A model generated the notes under the pieces. The model did no database searches, was not told where the DNA came from, and was given only the letters and a program-made list of their open reading frames with translations. From Photorhabdus laumondii subsp. laumondii (lineage in GTDB: Bacteria > Pseudomonadota > Gammaproteobacteria > Enterobacterales > Enterobacteriaceae), in NCBI RefSeq assembly GCF_003343245.1, contig NZ_CP024901.1, positions 2,170,001 through 2,234,000 on the forward strand: a DNA stretch of 64,000 nt. The letters run 5' to 3'. Position 1 is the stretch's first letter; each line of letters opens with the position of its first letter. The position numbers were made by a program, and so were the translations under genes. Below, piece after piece: positions 49,011-59,500 of the stretch.

Positions 49011-50245
49011 AGAATCAACAGTTATTGCGGAAAAAATTTATAGGGTTCCAAACTTATACGGCTTTTTCTGCCTTAGCTGAGGGGATGCAAAGTGTGATTA
49101 TTCTCTGGTTGGTTTTCCAAATCACACATAGTCCATTAGCTGTCAGTCTCACGATAATAGCAGGGTATCTTCCGTCCGCAATTATGGGGTTTTTTCTTCT
49201 TTCATTTGCTGATACTAAAAACCCTGTCCGGCAACTCACTGTCAGTAATGGCATCCTCACTCTGTCAGCACTCTGCCTGCCACTGTTTTTTTTATTTTCA
49301 TCAACACAACCTACACTACTCATGTTGGCAGTTGTAACTGTACAAAGCATTTTATCTCTAGTGAAGATGTTCAATAAAACGTCGGTTAACCGTATTGTCC
49401 GGGATAATTTTACGCCGGAGGATGGCAGTAAAATGTTGCAAATTTCGGCAGCAAATATTCAGATTTCGCAAACATCGGGTGCTGCATTGGGAGGAGTATT
49501 TCTCACATTGGATGCTGGTAATTCAGGCTTATTTATTGCTGGTTTTTTTTATGCCGCCAGTACAATAGCAACCGGCTTTTTTACTTCTTTTACTTTATCA
49601 GTGATACCAACAACAGTTCATACCGATAAAAAACAGAAACAACTACTGGATAAGGCGTATCTCGTTCATGTATTTAACCGACAGGAATTAAGAAAAGTAT
49701 TATTATTTTCGATTCCTGCCAGTGGTGCATTGCAATTTATTAATACCTCTTTACCACCACTGGCGGATATTCTTACTGAATCGGGGGCGAATTTTTACGC
49801 GTCACTCAATATTAGCTGTATGATAGCGGGGTTTATCTCTGGGTTACTTCTGTCGCGAAAAATAGTCGGAGAAAAATTTATTCTTAATCATGCGCTATTA
49901 ATCAGTGCAATCATAATTGTATTAATGGCTGGAGCAGAGAATAAATATCTGGTAGCTGCATTGTTATTTTGTGTAATACTGTTTACCACCTGTCACATTA
50001 TATGTATTCAGGTGAAATGTAACCAGGTGCCTGAAAAACAGGATGTCGGCAAATTTATTATGCTAAGAACATCCATTGCTTCATTGTCTAAGATAACGTT
50101 TTCATTAGGTGCTGGGGCATTATTATCACTCTTTTCCCTGAAAACTACTTATTACTTGGTGGTTGGTATCTTATTATTATTTTCTTTGCAATGGTATTTA
50201 TCTCAGCGAGATTTACCTTATAAAGGAATAAAAAAACATGAATAA
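49007..50245 (+). CDS. MFS transporter
   Basis: 412 aa with about 12 membrane helices (for example VIILWLVFQITHSPLAVSLTIIAGYLPSAI, LLMLAVVTVQSILSL, GLFIAGFFYAASTIATGFF). MFS_3/enterobactin-exporter-like plan with a mid-protein charged loop. Probably exports the phosphonate product. ATGA overlap with the ligase gene. Confidence 0.82.
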   Translation: MKNQQLLRKKFIGFQTYTAFSALAEGMQSVIILWLVFQITHSPLAVSLTIIAGYLPSAIMGFFLLSFADTKNPVRQLTVSNGILTLSALCLPLFFLFSSTQPTLLMLAVVTVQSILSLVKMFNKTSVNRIVRDNFTPEDGSKMLQISAANIQISQTSGAALGGVFLTLDAGNSGLFIAGFFYAASTIATGFFTSFTLSVIPTTVHTDKKQKQLLDKAYLVHVFNRQELRKVLLFSIPASGALQFINTSLPPLADILTESGANFYASLNISCMIAGFISGLLLSRKIVGEKFILNHALLISAIIIVLMAGAENKYLVAALLFCVILFTTCHIICIQVKCNQVPEKQDVGKFIMLRTSIASLSKITFSLGAGALLSLFSLKTTYYLVVGILLLFSLQWYLSQRDLPYKGIKKHE

Positions 50246-50309
50246 TATAATTTATCGTTAGTTAGTTATTTCACAGATAAATAATAAAAAATCTCTGCTT
50301 TTTCCAACC

Positions 50310-51230
50310 ATGCCGGATACATTATCACATCAAATATGGTCTTTATTAGGTTGGAATGAGGTAACATTGAAACGTTTTCTCTGTGCAAAAAAAATATTTG
50401 TCACTTTACCCCATGCCAGTCCTAATATCTTTTTTCCACGGGCTGGTGTCAGTAAATTCGTTACTGACAAACAGAAGGAAGACCATGAAATTTTTCATCT
50501 CCGGGTTGTGCTGACTCACACAAATTTTAGTGATCTTGGCTGGCGTCCTTATTCTTGGTGGTATCTCAATGAGGAAGGAGTATTAATAAAACAATCTATA
50601 TTCAGTCGTAATAAAAAGAAAAAACATTATATTATTTCCAGTCAACCTCCTTTATTATTAGATAAACAGTATTATCCCTCTGTTCTTGGGCATGGCATAC
50701 AATTAGCGCAATATGCCGATAATCTGGCTCTCTCATATATTATTTTGCAGGCATTTCAGGAACAGTTATCGGGGTTTTCTCTTGCCGCCAGAACCCTTTA
50801 TCTCCCACTGGATATATTGATCTTATTGATGCAGACACTTGCCAGACAGCAACCTGGTGTACACCCTTGGTTATTGAATTTATTAACTCATGCACAAAGC
50901 CGAAAACTTAATGAATATCAACTTGAAGATACACATCAGTGGGAAAATGCATATGTTTATGATAATTATACAAATATATCACTATTATTTCCGTTGGCTC
51001 CGACTGCAATCGTCGGGGGAATAAAGATGCAGCGGTATTGGCCGGATATTATTGATAGTGTCAGCATAATTAATGAAAAAACCACAACTCCTTGCCCGAT
51101 ACCGCAATGTCTTGCTTTTCCACAGTGTCAGGAATATCTGTTACCTTACCGGCCTAAACAGGAAACATTACGCCAAATTCAGATGGCAGATATTGAATAC
51201 AGTCTTGCAATGGCAATAACCGAATATTAG
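50310..51230 (+). CDS. orphan protein at the end of the phosphonate operon (306 aa)
   Basis: Soluble, aromatic-rich, with no motif I recognise. Segments such as GWRPYSWWYLNEEGVL and LGHGIQLAQYADNLALSYIILQAF suggest a mixed alpha/beta fold. It follows the transporter gene by 64 bp on the same strand, so it is probably in the same unit. The pantaphos cluster also ends with an uncharacterised gene, but I cannot confirm homology. Confidence 0.6.
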   Translation: MPDTLSHQIWSLLGWNEVTLKRFLCAKKIFVTLPHASPNIFFPRAGVSKFVTDKQKEDHEIFHLRVVLTHTNFSDLGWRPYSWWYLNEEGVLIKQSIFSRNKKKKHYIISSQPPLLLDKQYYPSVLGHGIQLAQYADNLALSYIILQAFQEQLSGFSLAARTLYLPLDILILLMQTLARQQPGVHPWLLNLLTHAQSRKLNEYQLEDTHQWENAYVYDNYTNISLLFPLAPTAIVGGIKMQRYWPDIIDSVSIINEKTTTPCPIPQCLAFPQCQEYLLPYRPKQETLRQIQMADIEYSLAMAITEY

Positions 51231-51433
51231 CTTTATGTAACTTCATAAATTTGTTACTACATACTTAGGGTGTGTAGTAAGCATGTAAAATTGGTCTACC
51301 ACATTGCATTACAGGTATACGGTAGTGGTTAACAATTTCCGGAAATATCATTGATAGTATTGAACGGTATTAATCTTATTCTCTCTGGCGGAATGAAATA
51401 GAACAGTTGTGGTTATCTTTGCATGAAACGGTT

Positions 51434-51562
51434 ATATACCCGTCATCTTTCAAGTTTCCTCTTTGTTGGCTGCACTTGCCCATACCCCGGTCACATAGTT
51501 TGCCATGCTCCCGGGGATTCGCTCCCTTGCCGCCGCGATGCATCTTGAAATCCATAGGGTAT
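51434..51562. repeat. ERIC-type repeat 5
   Basis: About 129 bp with standard termini (tatacccgtcatctttcaag ... catcttgaaatccatagggtata) and GCTCCCGGGGATTCGCTC inside. It lies between the convergent phosphonate and glidobactin-type clusters. The rest of 51,231-51,617 shows nothing else clear. Confidence 0.88.
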
Positions 51563-51617
51563 AAATTAAATACAATATCCAGAGAGCACCAAATCTTTTA
51601 TTACAGTGATATCCTGC

Positions 51618-51977
51618 TTAATGAGGTACTTCAAATTTAAAGTAATCGCTGAGGAGAACTATTTTGTCGTCCATAATTTCTATTAATGTCACGCCCATAT
51701 TGCTATAAGTATCACTATTTTTACGGCGTCCTTCATTTTCCCAAATAACGCAAGCCTGGTTATTACTAGCAATGAACCCCGTTTGCCTAAAATGTAAATA
51801 TTCAAAATTCGAAAAAAGTTTCTTGAGAAAAATAATCGACATCTTTTTACCTACCATTGGAGTAAGGCCCGGATAATAAAGTGAAATATCTTCAGAGAAA
51901 ATATTATCCAGCCGTTTAAGGTCATACTGATTCATTGAGCTAAGAAGTTCTGCGGTTAATTCATCTATTCGGTTCAT
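51618..51977 (-). CDS. SnoaL-like (NTF2-fold) small protein of the glb-type cluster
   Basis: 119 aa. The NTF2-like pattern is LTAELLSSMNQYDLKRLDNIFSEDISLYYPG ... TYSNMGVTLIEIMDDKIVLLSDYF. SnoaL-like proteins include polyketide cyclases and hydratases. It is the last gene on the minus strand, 52 bp after the NRPS gene, so likely in the same unit. Role in the pathway unknown. Confidence 0.65.
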   Translation of the reverse strand: MNRIDELTAELLSSMNQYDLKRLDNIFSEDISLYYPGLTPMVGKKMSIIFLKKLFSNFEYLHFRQTGFIASNNQACVIWENEGRRKNSDTYSNMGVTLIEIMDDKIVLLSDYFKFEVPH

Positions 51978-52028
51978 TATGTTTTTTCCTCTGTTTTATT
52001 TATTTGCCAGCATAATCACGTTAAAAAT

Positions 52029-55000
52029 TTAGGTCTGGCTAACGACTTCATTTTCCTGCTGCAAAGCGTTCAATCGTTGCACCAGTTGGCTGACCCTCGG
52101 TGCGTTAAATAGATCGCGCAACGTTATTTCAACGCCGAAGTCACTACGCACTCTTGCTATTACCCGCATTGCAACCAAAGATTCGCCGCCGAGCTCAAAG
52201 AAATTATCCTCTGGAGAGATATTTTCTAATCCCAGCAACTCGGCAAACAGACGACAAAGCGAGAGTTCTTGTGGGCTGGAGGAGCTACTTTCATTGATTA
52301 CTACACTGTTCCACATGGGTTTCGGTAACGCTTTACGATCTAACTTTCCGTTAATGGTCAACGGGAAGTGATCAAGCTGCACTATTGCTGCTGGAATCAT
52401 CGCTTCGGGCAAGCATGTGGTCAGACTGGACCGTATTAACTGTGATTCAAGCGTAATACCTTTATGGGCAATGACATAACCTACCAACCGCTTCTGTTGA
52501 CCTTCATCTTCACGCACAATGACCTCAGATTGCACGATATCAGGGTGTGCATTTAGCGCTGCCGCCACCTCGCCCAATTCAATACGGAAACCGCGGATTT
52601 TAACTTGATCGTCAGTACGGCCAAGGAAGTCCAGTACCCCATCCCGACGCAATCTTGCCAGATCACCCGTGCGATACATGTGTGCATCTGTGCCGATAAA
52701 GGGATCAGCCATGAAGCGTTCAGCAGTAAGTTCTGGACGATTCAGATAACCACGCGCTACCCCTGCGCCGCCTACATATATCTCTCCCACGAAACCTACC
52801 GGAACCGGGTGTTGAGCCTCATCAAGAATATAAATACCGAGATCATCAATAGGTTCACCAATAAGACTTGAAGCAGGCTGAGCAACGACTTCACGTGAAA
52901 GAGGGAAATAGGTTACATGTACAGTAGTTTCAGTAATGCCATACATGTTGACCAACTGAGGAGCGTTATCATCGTGTCTTTGATACCACTCTTCCAGAAT
53001 ATGCGCATTCAGTGCTTCTCCGCCAAAAATCACCGTGCGTAGTACCAAACTCTGCCCAAGTTCAGGGGCTTCGCGATCAGCATGGATCAGCGCCTGAAAC
53101 GCTGAAGGTGTCTGATTTAACACCGTCACTTTTTCGCTAACTAAAAGCTGCAAAAAATCTGTAGGTGAACGGCTGACTTCCCAGGGAACAATCACCAATC
53201 TTCCGCCATTCAATAATGCTCCCCAACACTCCCAGACCGCAAAATCAAAAGCATAAGAGTGAAACATTGTCCAACAATCAGTTTCAGAGAAGTTAAACCA
53301 GCGCTGAGTACTTTGTAGCAAACGCATCACATTATGATGAGTCACTACCACGCCCTTGGGCACACCGGTGGAGCCAGAGGTGTAAATGATATAAGCAGGA
53401 TGTGCTGAAATCAGCGGTTGCAAGCGCTCTTTGTCAGACAGATCAGCAACACTTTGCATTTCCAGATAGGTGAGCAATTCGGGATCATCTAGCAATATCA
53501 TGGGGATATTGGCTGTCAGGCGTTGCGCAATTTCACTGGTGGTGATCACACAAGCAGGTTCAGCATCGTCGATCATAAAATCAAGACGACTTTGCGGATA
53601 ATCCGCCTCCACCGGCACGTAAGCAGCACCAGCCTTGATGATAGCCAGCAGTGTCACCATCATCTCAATAGAACGTGGTAAACAGACCATAACACGCTGT
53701 TCTGGGCCTATTTGCCGTGATACCAGATAGTGTGCCAGTTGGTTAGCACGTTGGTTCAATACCGTATAACTAATATTCTCCTGTTGATAAGTCAGCGCCA
53801 CACTATCCGGCATGGCAATTGCTCGTTGTTCAAAGCGCGAGGTCAGTGTTTCCTCATTTAATACGGTGCGCCGTGCAGGCAATAGGCTGTCTCCTATGTG
53901 CCAATCTGGCAATGTCAGCTCACCAATGGGGCGTGATATATCCGCCAGCAATTCAGTGATGAAATGCTGAAAAAGAGATTTTTGCAGGTTAATATCGTGG
54001 GGAGTGTAGAGGTTATCATTGGTATCGAGCGTAAACTGCAAGCTGTCGCCTTCGCCATGATCATAAATGGTCACAGTGAGGTCTTCTACCGGCCCACTGG
54101 ACAAATTTTTGGTACGCCCAAAATTACCCGCAAAGCTCACATTGCTGTTAAACAGCATCACATTGATATTCTGCGCAAACAAGCGGGGAGCAGAACCATT
54201 TCGCTGTAAATCACGATAGATATCTTCAGAACGATACTGTTGATGTTTGAGTAACTGGCGGATTTCTTGGCTGACCAGCTTACTAATGTCACCGATGGAA
54301 TGAGCAGGATCTATTGTCAGGCGTAGAGGTAATACATTCGATATCATACCTGGAATACTACGTAACGCACGCCCTGAACGCGCAGTGACTGGCATACCTA
54401 AAGTAATATCCTGCTTATCGGTCATACGAGAAATCCAGGAAGCAACGATAGCAATAATAATTTGTGCCATACTACTTCCACTCTCTTCACTCAGAGTACG
54501 CAGGATATCCTTGACCTTGGCCGGGATTTCACACGGGGTGCAACTGAACGAACCCAAGTCGGCAAACTGACCGGGCTTCGCTCCCACGGCAAGGCTCTGT
54601 GGCTCACTTCGGCCTACCATATATTGTGACCACCACTGACGGTCATGTTGAAAATTTTCCGAGCGACGGTACTCTTCATCAAAAGCCAACAGATCGCTAA
54701 GAGGTCCGAAAGGATTTTCCAGCTCAGCAGCGCCAGTCAATTTCTGGGTATACAGTTCAGCAAGCCGCTGAATCAGCAACGTAGTGCCAAAAGCATCACT
54801 AGCCAGATGATGGACACGAATAAACAGAAAATAGTGTTCATCACTGATTTTTAGCAGCGCAAGACCAAACAACGGCCCTAGGGTTAACGCCATCGGCCGC
54901 ACCAATTCAGCATTCATCCAGGTTTCAGCTTCTATTAACGCATCTTCATGGTGAGATAAATCAATAAGTGGGCATTTCCATTGCAGGTTGGTAACAATCT

Positions 55001-55226
55001 GTTGTTGTGGTCCTTGTGGGTGTTGCACAACGACTACTCGTAAACATTCAGCTTCATCTATCAATTGGGACAACGCCGTGTTAAGTGTCTCAATATCGAT
55101 AGCACCTGAAATATCAATATAACAACCAGTGTTATAAATTCCTGTGCTTACATTTAATTGTTCAGCCAGCCAAATTTCCTGCTGTGCTGCGGTCAGGGGG
55201 TAATAGCTTCCTTGATGTTGTTTCAT
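52029..55226 (-). CDS. glbF: NRPS module C-A(Thr)-T, GlbF-like
   Basis: 1065 aa. Starter-type condensation domain (1-~430; active motif HHLASDA), adenylation domain (~455-960; YTSGSTGVPKGV, NMYGITETT, YRTGDLARL, ELGEV) and carrier domain with Ser in FFELGGESLVAM (~1015-1025). The specificity residues read by eye from A4-A5 (D-F-W-N-I-G-M-V-H) are the threonine code. In glidobactin assembly GlbF loads Thr and acylates it with a dienoic fatty acid, which fits. No thioesterase, so the chain passes to GlbC. Confidence 0.88.
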   Translation of the reverse strand: MKQHQGSYYPLTAAQQEIWLAEQLNVSTGIYNTGCYIDISGAIDIETLNTALSQLIDEAECLRVVVVQHPQGPQQQIVTNLQWKCPLIDLSHHEDALIEAETWMNAELVRPMALTLGPLFGLALLKISDEHYFLFIRVHHLASDAFGTTLLIQRLAELYTQKLTGAAELENPFGPLSDLLAFDEEYRRSENFQHDRQWWSQYMVGRSEPQSLAVGAKPGQFADLGSFSCTPCEIPAKVKDILRTLSEESGSSMAQIIIAIVASWISRMTDKQDITLGMPVTARSGRALRSIPGMISNVLPLRLTIDPAHSIGDISKLVSQEIRQLLKHQQYRSEDIYRDLQRNGSAPRLFAQNINVMLFNSNVSFAGNFGRTKNLSSGPVEDLTVTIYDHGEGDSLQFTLDTNDNLYTPHDINLQKSLFQHFITELLADISRPIGELTLPDWHIGDSLLPARRTVLNEETLTSRFEQRAIAMPDSVALTYQQENISYTVLNQRANQLAHYLVSRQIGPEQRVMVCLPRSIEMMVTLLAIIKAGAAYVPVEADYPQSRLDFMIDDAEPACVITTSEIAQRLTANIPMILLDDPELLTYLEMQSVADLSDKERLQPLISAHPAYIIYTSGSTGVPKGVVVTHHNVMRLLQSTQRWFNFSETDCWTMFHSYAFDFAVWECWGALLNGGRLVIVPWEVSRSPTDFLQLLVSEKVTVLNQTPSAFQALIHADREAPELGQSLVLRTVIFGGEALNAHILEEWYQRHDDNAPQLVNMYGITETTVHVTYFPLSREVVAQPASSLIGEPIDDLGIYILDEAQHPVPVGFVGEIYVGGAGVARGYLNRPELTAERFMADPFIGTDAHMYRTGDLARLRRDGVLDFLGRTDDQVKIRGFRIELGEVAAALNAHPDIVQSEVIVREDEGQQKRLVGYVIAHKGITLESQLIRSSLTTCLPEAMIPAAIVQLDHFPLTINGKLDRKALPKPMWNSVVINESSSSSPQELSLCRLFAELLGLENISPEDNFFELGGESLVAMRVIARVRSDFGVEITLRDLFNAPRVSQLVQRLNALQQENEVVSQT

Positions 55227-55254
55227 AATTAATCCTCACAGGCTGGTGATATTT

Positions 55255-56520
55255 TTATTTATATAAATTGCGTAATGTGATGTCTGCCTGAGAACCACGC
55301 AGCAAAATCAATATGGCGCAGAGGCAAACAACGACAGCAATAACAAAGGGAATTCCTTGAAAATAGAGAGATTGCTCCTGACGAGATGAAAAATGCAGTA
55401 ATAATGCACCTAACAGGGGTGAAGCAGTGATAGCCAGACCTAACATACAGTTCTGCGCTCCCAGATATTCCCCTTGTCGCTCATTGCCGGCACGCAATGA
55501 AATCAAAGCACGAAGCGTTGAATCGCTGATCAACGCCAGTGCATGCAGAGCAATTGCACCAGCAACAATCAGTGGTGATACCGCCAGGCTATAAGCGATA
55601 AATGCTAACGTATAGAGTCCGTAACCGATGATCGCTGTGCGGTATTCGTTACAACGCGCCACGAACATTTTTAGCAACCAAGTTTGCGTTATGATGATCC
55701 CGACGCCGAGTCCGGTGAGAGCCAGCCCGTTTTCACGTGGTCCCCAGCCCAAACGCATTTCATTGAGTAAGACAAAACAGGCCAGAAAAATGCCATAAGC
55801 CACCATGCCAAGAGCTGAAGCATAAACCAGTCGTCTTAATACCCCATCCGTCGCCAGTAGTTTCAGGCTGCCCAAAGGGTTGGCACGGTGCCAGTCGAAC
55901 GAACGCCGGTTCTCCTTGGTCAGACTTTCGTTCAGAACGAACATAGCGGCAATAGCGTTCACGGCGGCCAGTGAGCCAGCAATCACAAACGGAAGGCGCG
56001 GTGCAATCATGCCCAATAACCCTCCGAAGGCTGGCCCGGCAACCATGCCGAAGCCAAGAACACCGCTGACCAGACCGAAACGTGCGGCCCGCTGTGCTTC
56101 TGGTGTCACATCTGCTACGTAAGCCGATGCCGCGGAAGTACTGGCGGCGGTGGAGCCTGAAAGAAATATACCGGCTACCAGCCATCCTAGTGACGGTGCT
56201 GTCGCCACCAGCGCATAGCTCAGCGCTGTGCCAAACAGGGTTGCAAGCAATACCGGCCGCCTGCCCCAAGCGTCGCTAAGCGCCCCTAACAACGGGGCGA
56301 AAAGGAACTGTGCAAAAGCATATAGTGAGACAAATAACCCGATTAACGGCATACCCGCTTCCGGTGGTTGCGGGGCAACCTCCCGCAACAGATCGGGTAA
56401 AACCGGGAGTACAATCCCGATACCCAAAGCATCCACAGCCAATGTCATTAGGATCACGGCCAATCGGCGTTTATGTTGGCGGTTTTCAGGAAGGTGAACC
56501 GTTGGGGAAGAATCACTCAT
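55255..56520 (-). CDS. glbD: MFS exporter of TetA type, GlbD-like
   Basis: 421 aa, about 12 helices. TetA-type signature: ALGIGIVLPVLPDLLRE near the start and the loop 2-3 motif GALSDAWGRRPVLL. Start overlaps the glbC stop by 4 nt; glbF follows 28 bp after its end. Presumably exports the proteasome-inhibitor product. Confidence 0.85.
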   Translation of the reverse strand: MSDSSPTVHLPENRQHKRRLAVILMTLAVDALGIGIVLPVLPDLLREVAPQPPEAGMPLIGLFVSLYAFAQFLFAPLLGALSDAWGRRPVLLATLFGTALSYALVATAPSLGWLVAGIFLSGSTAASTSAASAYVADVTPEAQRAARFGLVSGVLGFGMVAGPAFGGLLGMIAPRLPFVIAGSLAAVNAIAAMFVLNESLTKENRRSFDWHRANPLGSLKLLATDGVLRRLVYASALGMVAYGIFLACFVLLNEMRLGWGPRENGLALTGLGVGIIITQTWLLKMFVARCNEYRTAIIGYGLYTLAFIAYSLAVSPLIVAGAIALHALALISDSTLRALISLRAGNERQGEYLGAQNCMLGLAITASPLLGALLLHFSSRQEQSLYFQGIPFVIAVVVCLCAILILLRGSQADITLRNLYK

Positions 56521-59500
56521 ATCTGTCCTCCTGTTATTATTGATGGAAAGTGATGGATTATCGCCCGCGATACATGTGCTACGTGCTCTTCCATCAGGCA
56601 GCTATAATGATTCCCCGGCACTTCTGCGATACGAATGGGAAGAGTGGAGAACTTTTCCCAACCCCAGCCATTGGTCTCCCGGATCTCCGGTACAACAACC
56701 CCTTTCGGTAGGGGGTCTACCGCTTTTACTAACAGCATAGGAATTGGCAACTGTACGGGTATTGGTCGATATTTCGGTGACATATCCGACGCAGCCCGAT
56801 AGACATTGAACAATCCGTTAATTGAGCCCATATCATTCTGTGCCTGAATCAACGAGAAACGTTTTAGCTGCTCTTTGATATAGCTCAGTAACGCCTCACG
56901 TGGTAATGCACGCATTTCGTTGTCATCCAAGCTGTCGATCATCTCCAGTCGGTTAGTGTAGTAGGCAAAAATACCAAGAATAACTTTGGCAATATCAGCA
57001 TCTTCCTGATATGGAACCGGTGCATAGGGTGGTGCGGCAGAGTCGAGTAGCACCAGAGAACCGATGCTTTCTCCCTCAGCATGAAGCTGCCGTGCCATTT
57101 CATAAGCTACTTTGCCCCCCAATGAATGACCGCCGATATGATATGGCCCCTGTTTTTGAGCCGAGCGCAAACAGGCAATATAATGTGTTGCTATCTCTTC
57201 CACCGATTGGTGCGGCGCAGTTTTTCCATCAAGCCCCAAATACTGCATACCGATAAATGGCAGTTCTGGTGGTAATGCCCCGGCTAGGGGCATAAATTGG
57301 GTAACATTGCCGCCCATACCCGGCACACAAAAGAAGGGTGAATAATTACCGTTACCGCCGTGATTAATTGGCACCAGGCAATAGCGGATATGGGCATTCT
57401 CAGGAACCGAGCTCTTTTTCTCGTCAGATAGTGAACGGACAACACGTGCCATTGTCGGTTGTTCGAGAAACTCCGCCAGCGTCAGGCAGTGCTGGAAATG
57501 ATCACGCAAACGGGAGATCATCTGCGTTGCCAACAGTGAATGACCGCCCAGTTCGAAGAAATCATCTTCCAAGTGAATCGTCTCTTCGCCCAGTAGCTCA
57601 TACCACAATTGACGAACCGCTTCCTCTGGGCTGGCGGAATCAGATATCACTGATAAATCCTGTAATTGTGTGCGCTGAACAGGGGGAAATTTATTGACAA
57701 CGATCTGTGCTTCCATTCCAGCGATCGCCAGATCGAAAATAGCGCAGCCCTCTTGATTACTGAGACCGATCACGCTTTCTTGACGGCGTGCAGCATAATC
57801 CACGGCCATCCCCACTTCTGCCCAGGTATCCCAGTTAACTGACGTTACCGGTATAGCCTGCTGTCGCCAATAGTGCGCCACGGCATCAAGATAACGGTTC
57901 GCCGCCGCGTAGTCTGCCTGACCCATTCCACCTACCAATGAGGCAAGTGAAGAGCACAACAGAACAAAGTCGAGAGGGTCCTGACTTATCGCCGTCATCA
58001 ATTGCTGTGTACCACTTACTTTTGCTGCCATCACATGCCGCCAGTCCTGCGACGTGCCATGCTCCAGCAATCCACTGGCTTCAATACCCGCTGAATGAAT
58101 CACACCGTTGATAGCACCAAATCTTGCCCGCATCTGTGCCAGTGCTTTAGTCAATGCCGCATCATCAGCAACATCAGCGCGTAACATCATGACTTCAGCA
58201 CCAGATTTCTGTAACACATCGAGTAAAGCTTCACTTACCGCATTAGTTCCTCGGCGGCTCAAAATACCGAGTTTAACCTTACTGCATTGATTGCTGATGT
58301 GACGTGCCAGTAACTGACCGATACCCCCCAATCCACCCGTAATCAGGTAAACACCGCCATCCCGCAGAATTTGCCGACGAGGTATCTCATCAAGCTCAGT
58401 AAATGTCTGTAATTCACGTTCACCCTGTTTAAGCGAAATGCTGGTAACCGGTATTCCTTCTGTCGTCTCTTCCGGTTGCATATCCGTATACAGTTCCGCA
58501 ATCAGCGATTGATATGTAGCAAAAGTGTCATCATTTAGATCGATATGACGTGCAGAACATCCCGGATACTCGGCCGCCAATATTCCGAGCAAACCAAGCG
58601 CGGGTGCGGCATTACAGGCTTCTAGCACTTTGGCTGCCTGTAGCCCGCGGGAAATCAGGGTAATATTAAAAACTCTGTGATGACCGGTAAGTGCTTTAAT
58701 TGCAGCCGCCAGTTGTTCAAATGCAGCCTCTGGTTGAGAAATCCCCGCCGCAGTCCAGCACCAGATGATACGTTCTGGTAGCACTTGTTGCTGTATCAGG
58801 CAATCTATCAGTCGTTGATAATCTTCGGGCTGGTCCTTACGCAAACTAAAGCGGTAGGTACTCTGTTGCAGAAATTCATCAGCATCTTCAACAACGATAC
58901 TACCGGGTGCCGCCGCTTGCGATAAATCACTTAGCTCAGCGGCTTGGGCACCAAAAATCAACCACGGCGCACGATTCTGTTTTGCTTCGCCTAGAGGCTT
59001 CGGTAACCATCGAGGGTAACGACACCACCGTGCTACATTCGACTCGCTGGCTGGCTGGAATGGTAAGGAATTGAACTGTCGTAAATTGTAACCGTGGATT
59101 TCAGCCAGCACCTGTTTGCAATTTTGACGCTCATCCCAACTAAATAGCGTTATGTCATAAGTCCGAGGTGCCGTTTCAACCGCCAGACTGTAAAATTCGG
59201 CGCATAATGGTTGGTGCAGCGTCAGCGAACCGTAATGGAACGGTATTGAAGCATCACCCGGCAACAGACAGGCATGTAAGAACACCGTGCCCAAGTCGAG
59301 CAAAGCCGGATGTAATGCAATATCCGGCAAATCATCGATAAATGCCTGATTGAGTCGCAACTGTGCCAGCGCACAGCGATCCCCCATCCATACACCTGCA
59401 ATGCATTGCCAGCGTGGTCCATAGTCAGCAAATGCTTGATTGAAACGCTCCGGTGCCTCTGCAACCTCTTCAAGCTGCAAATTCCGACGCAACTCATAAG

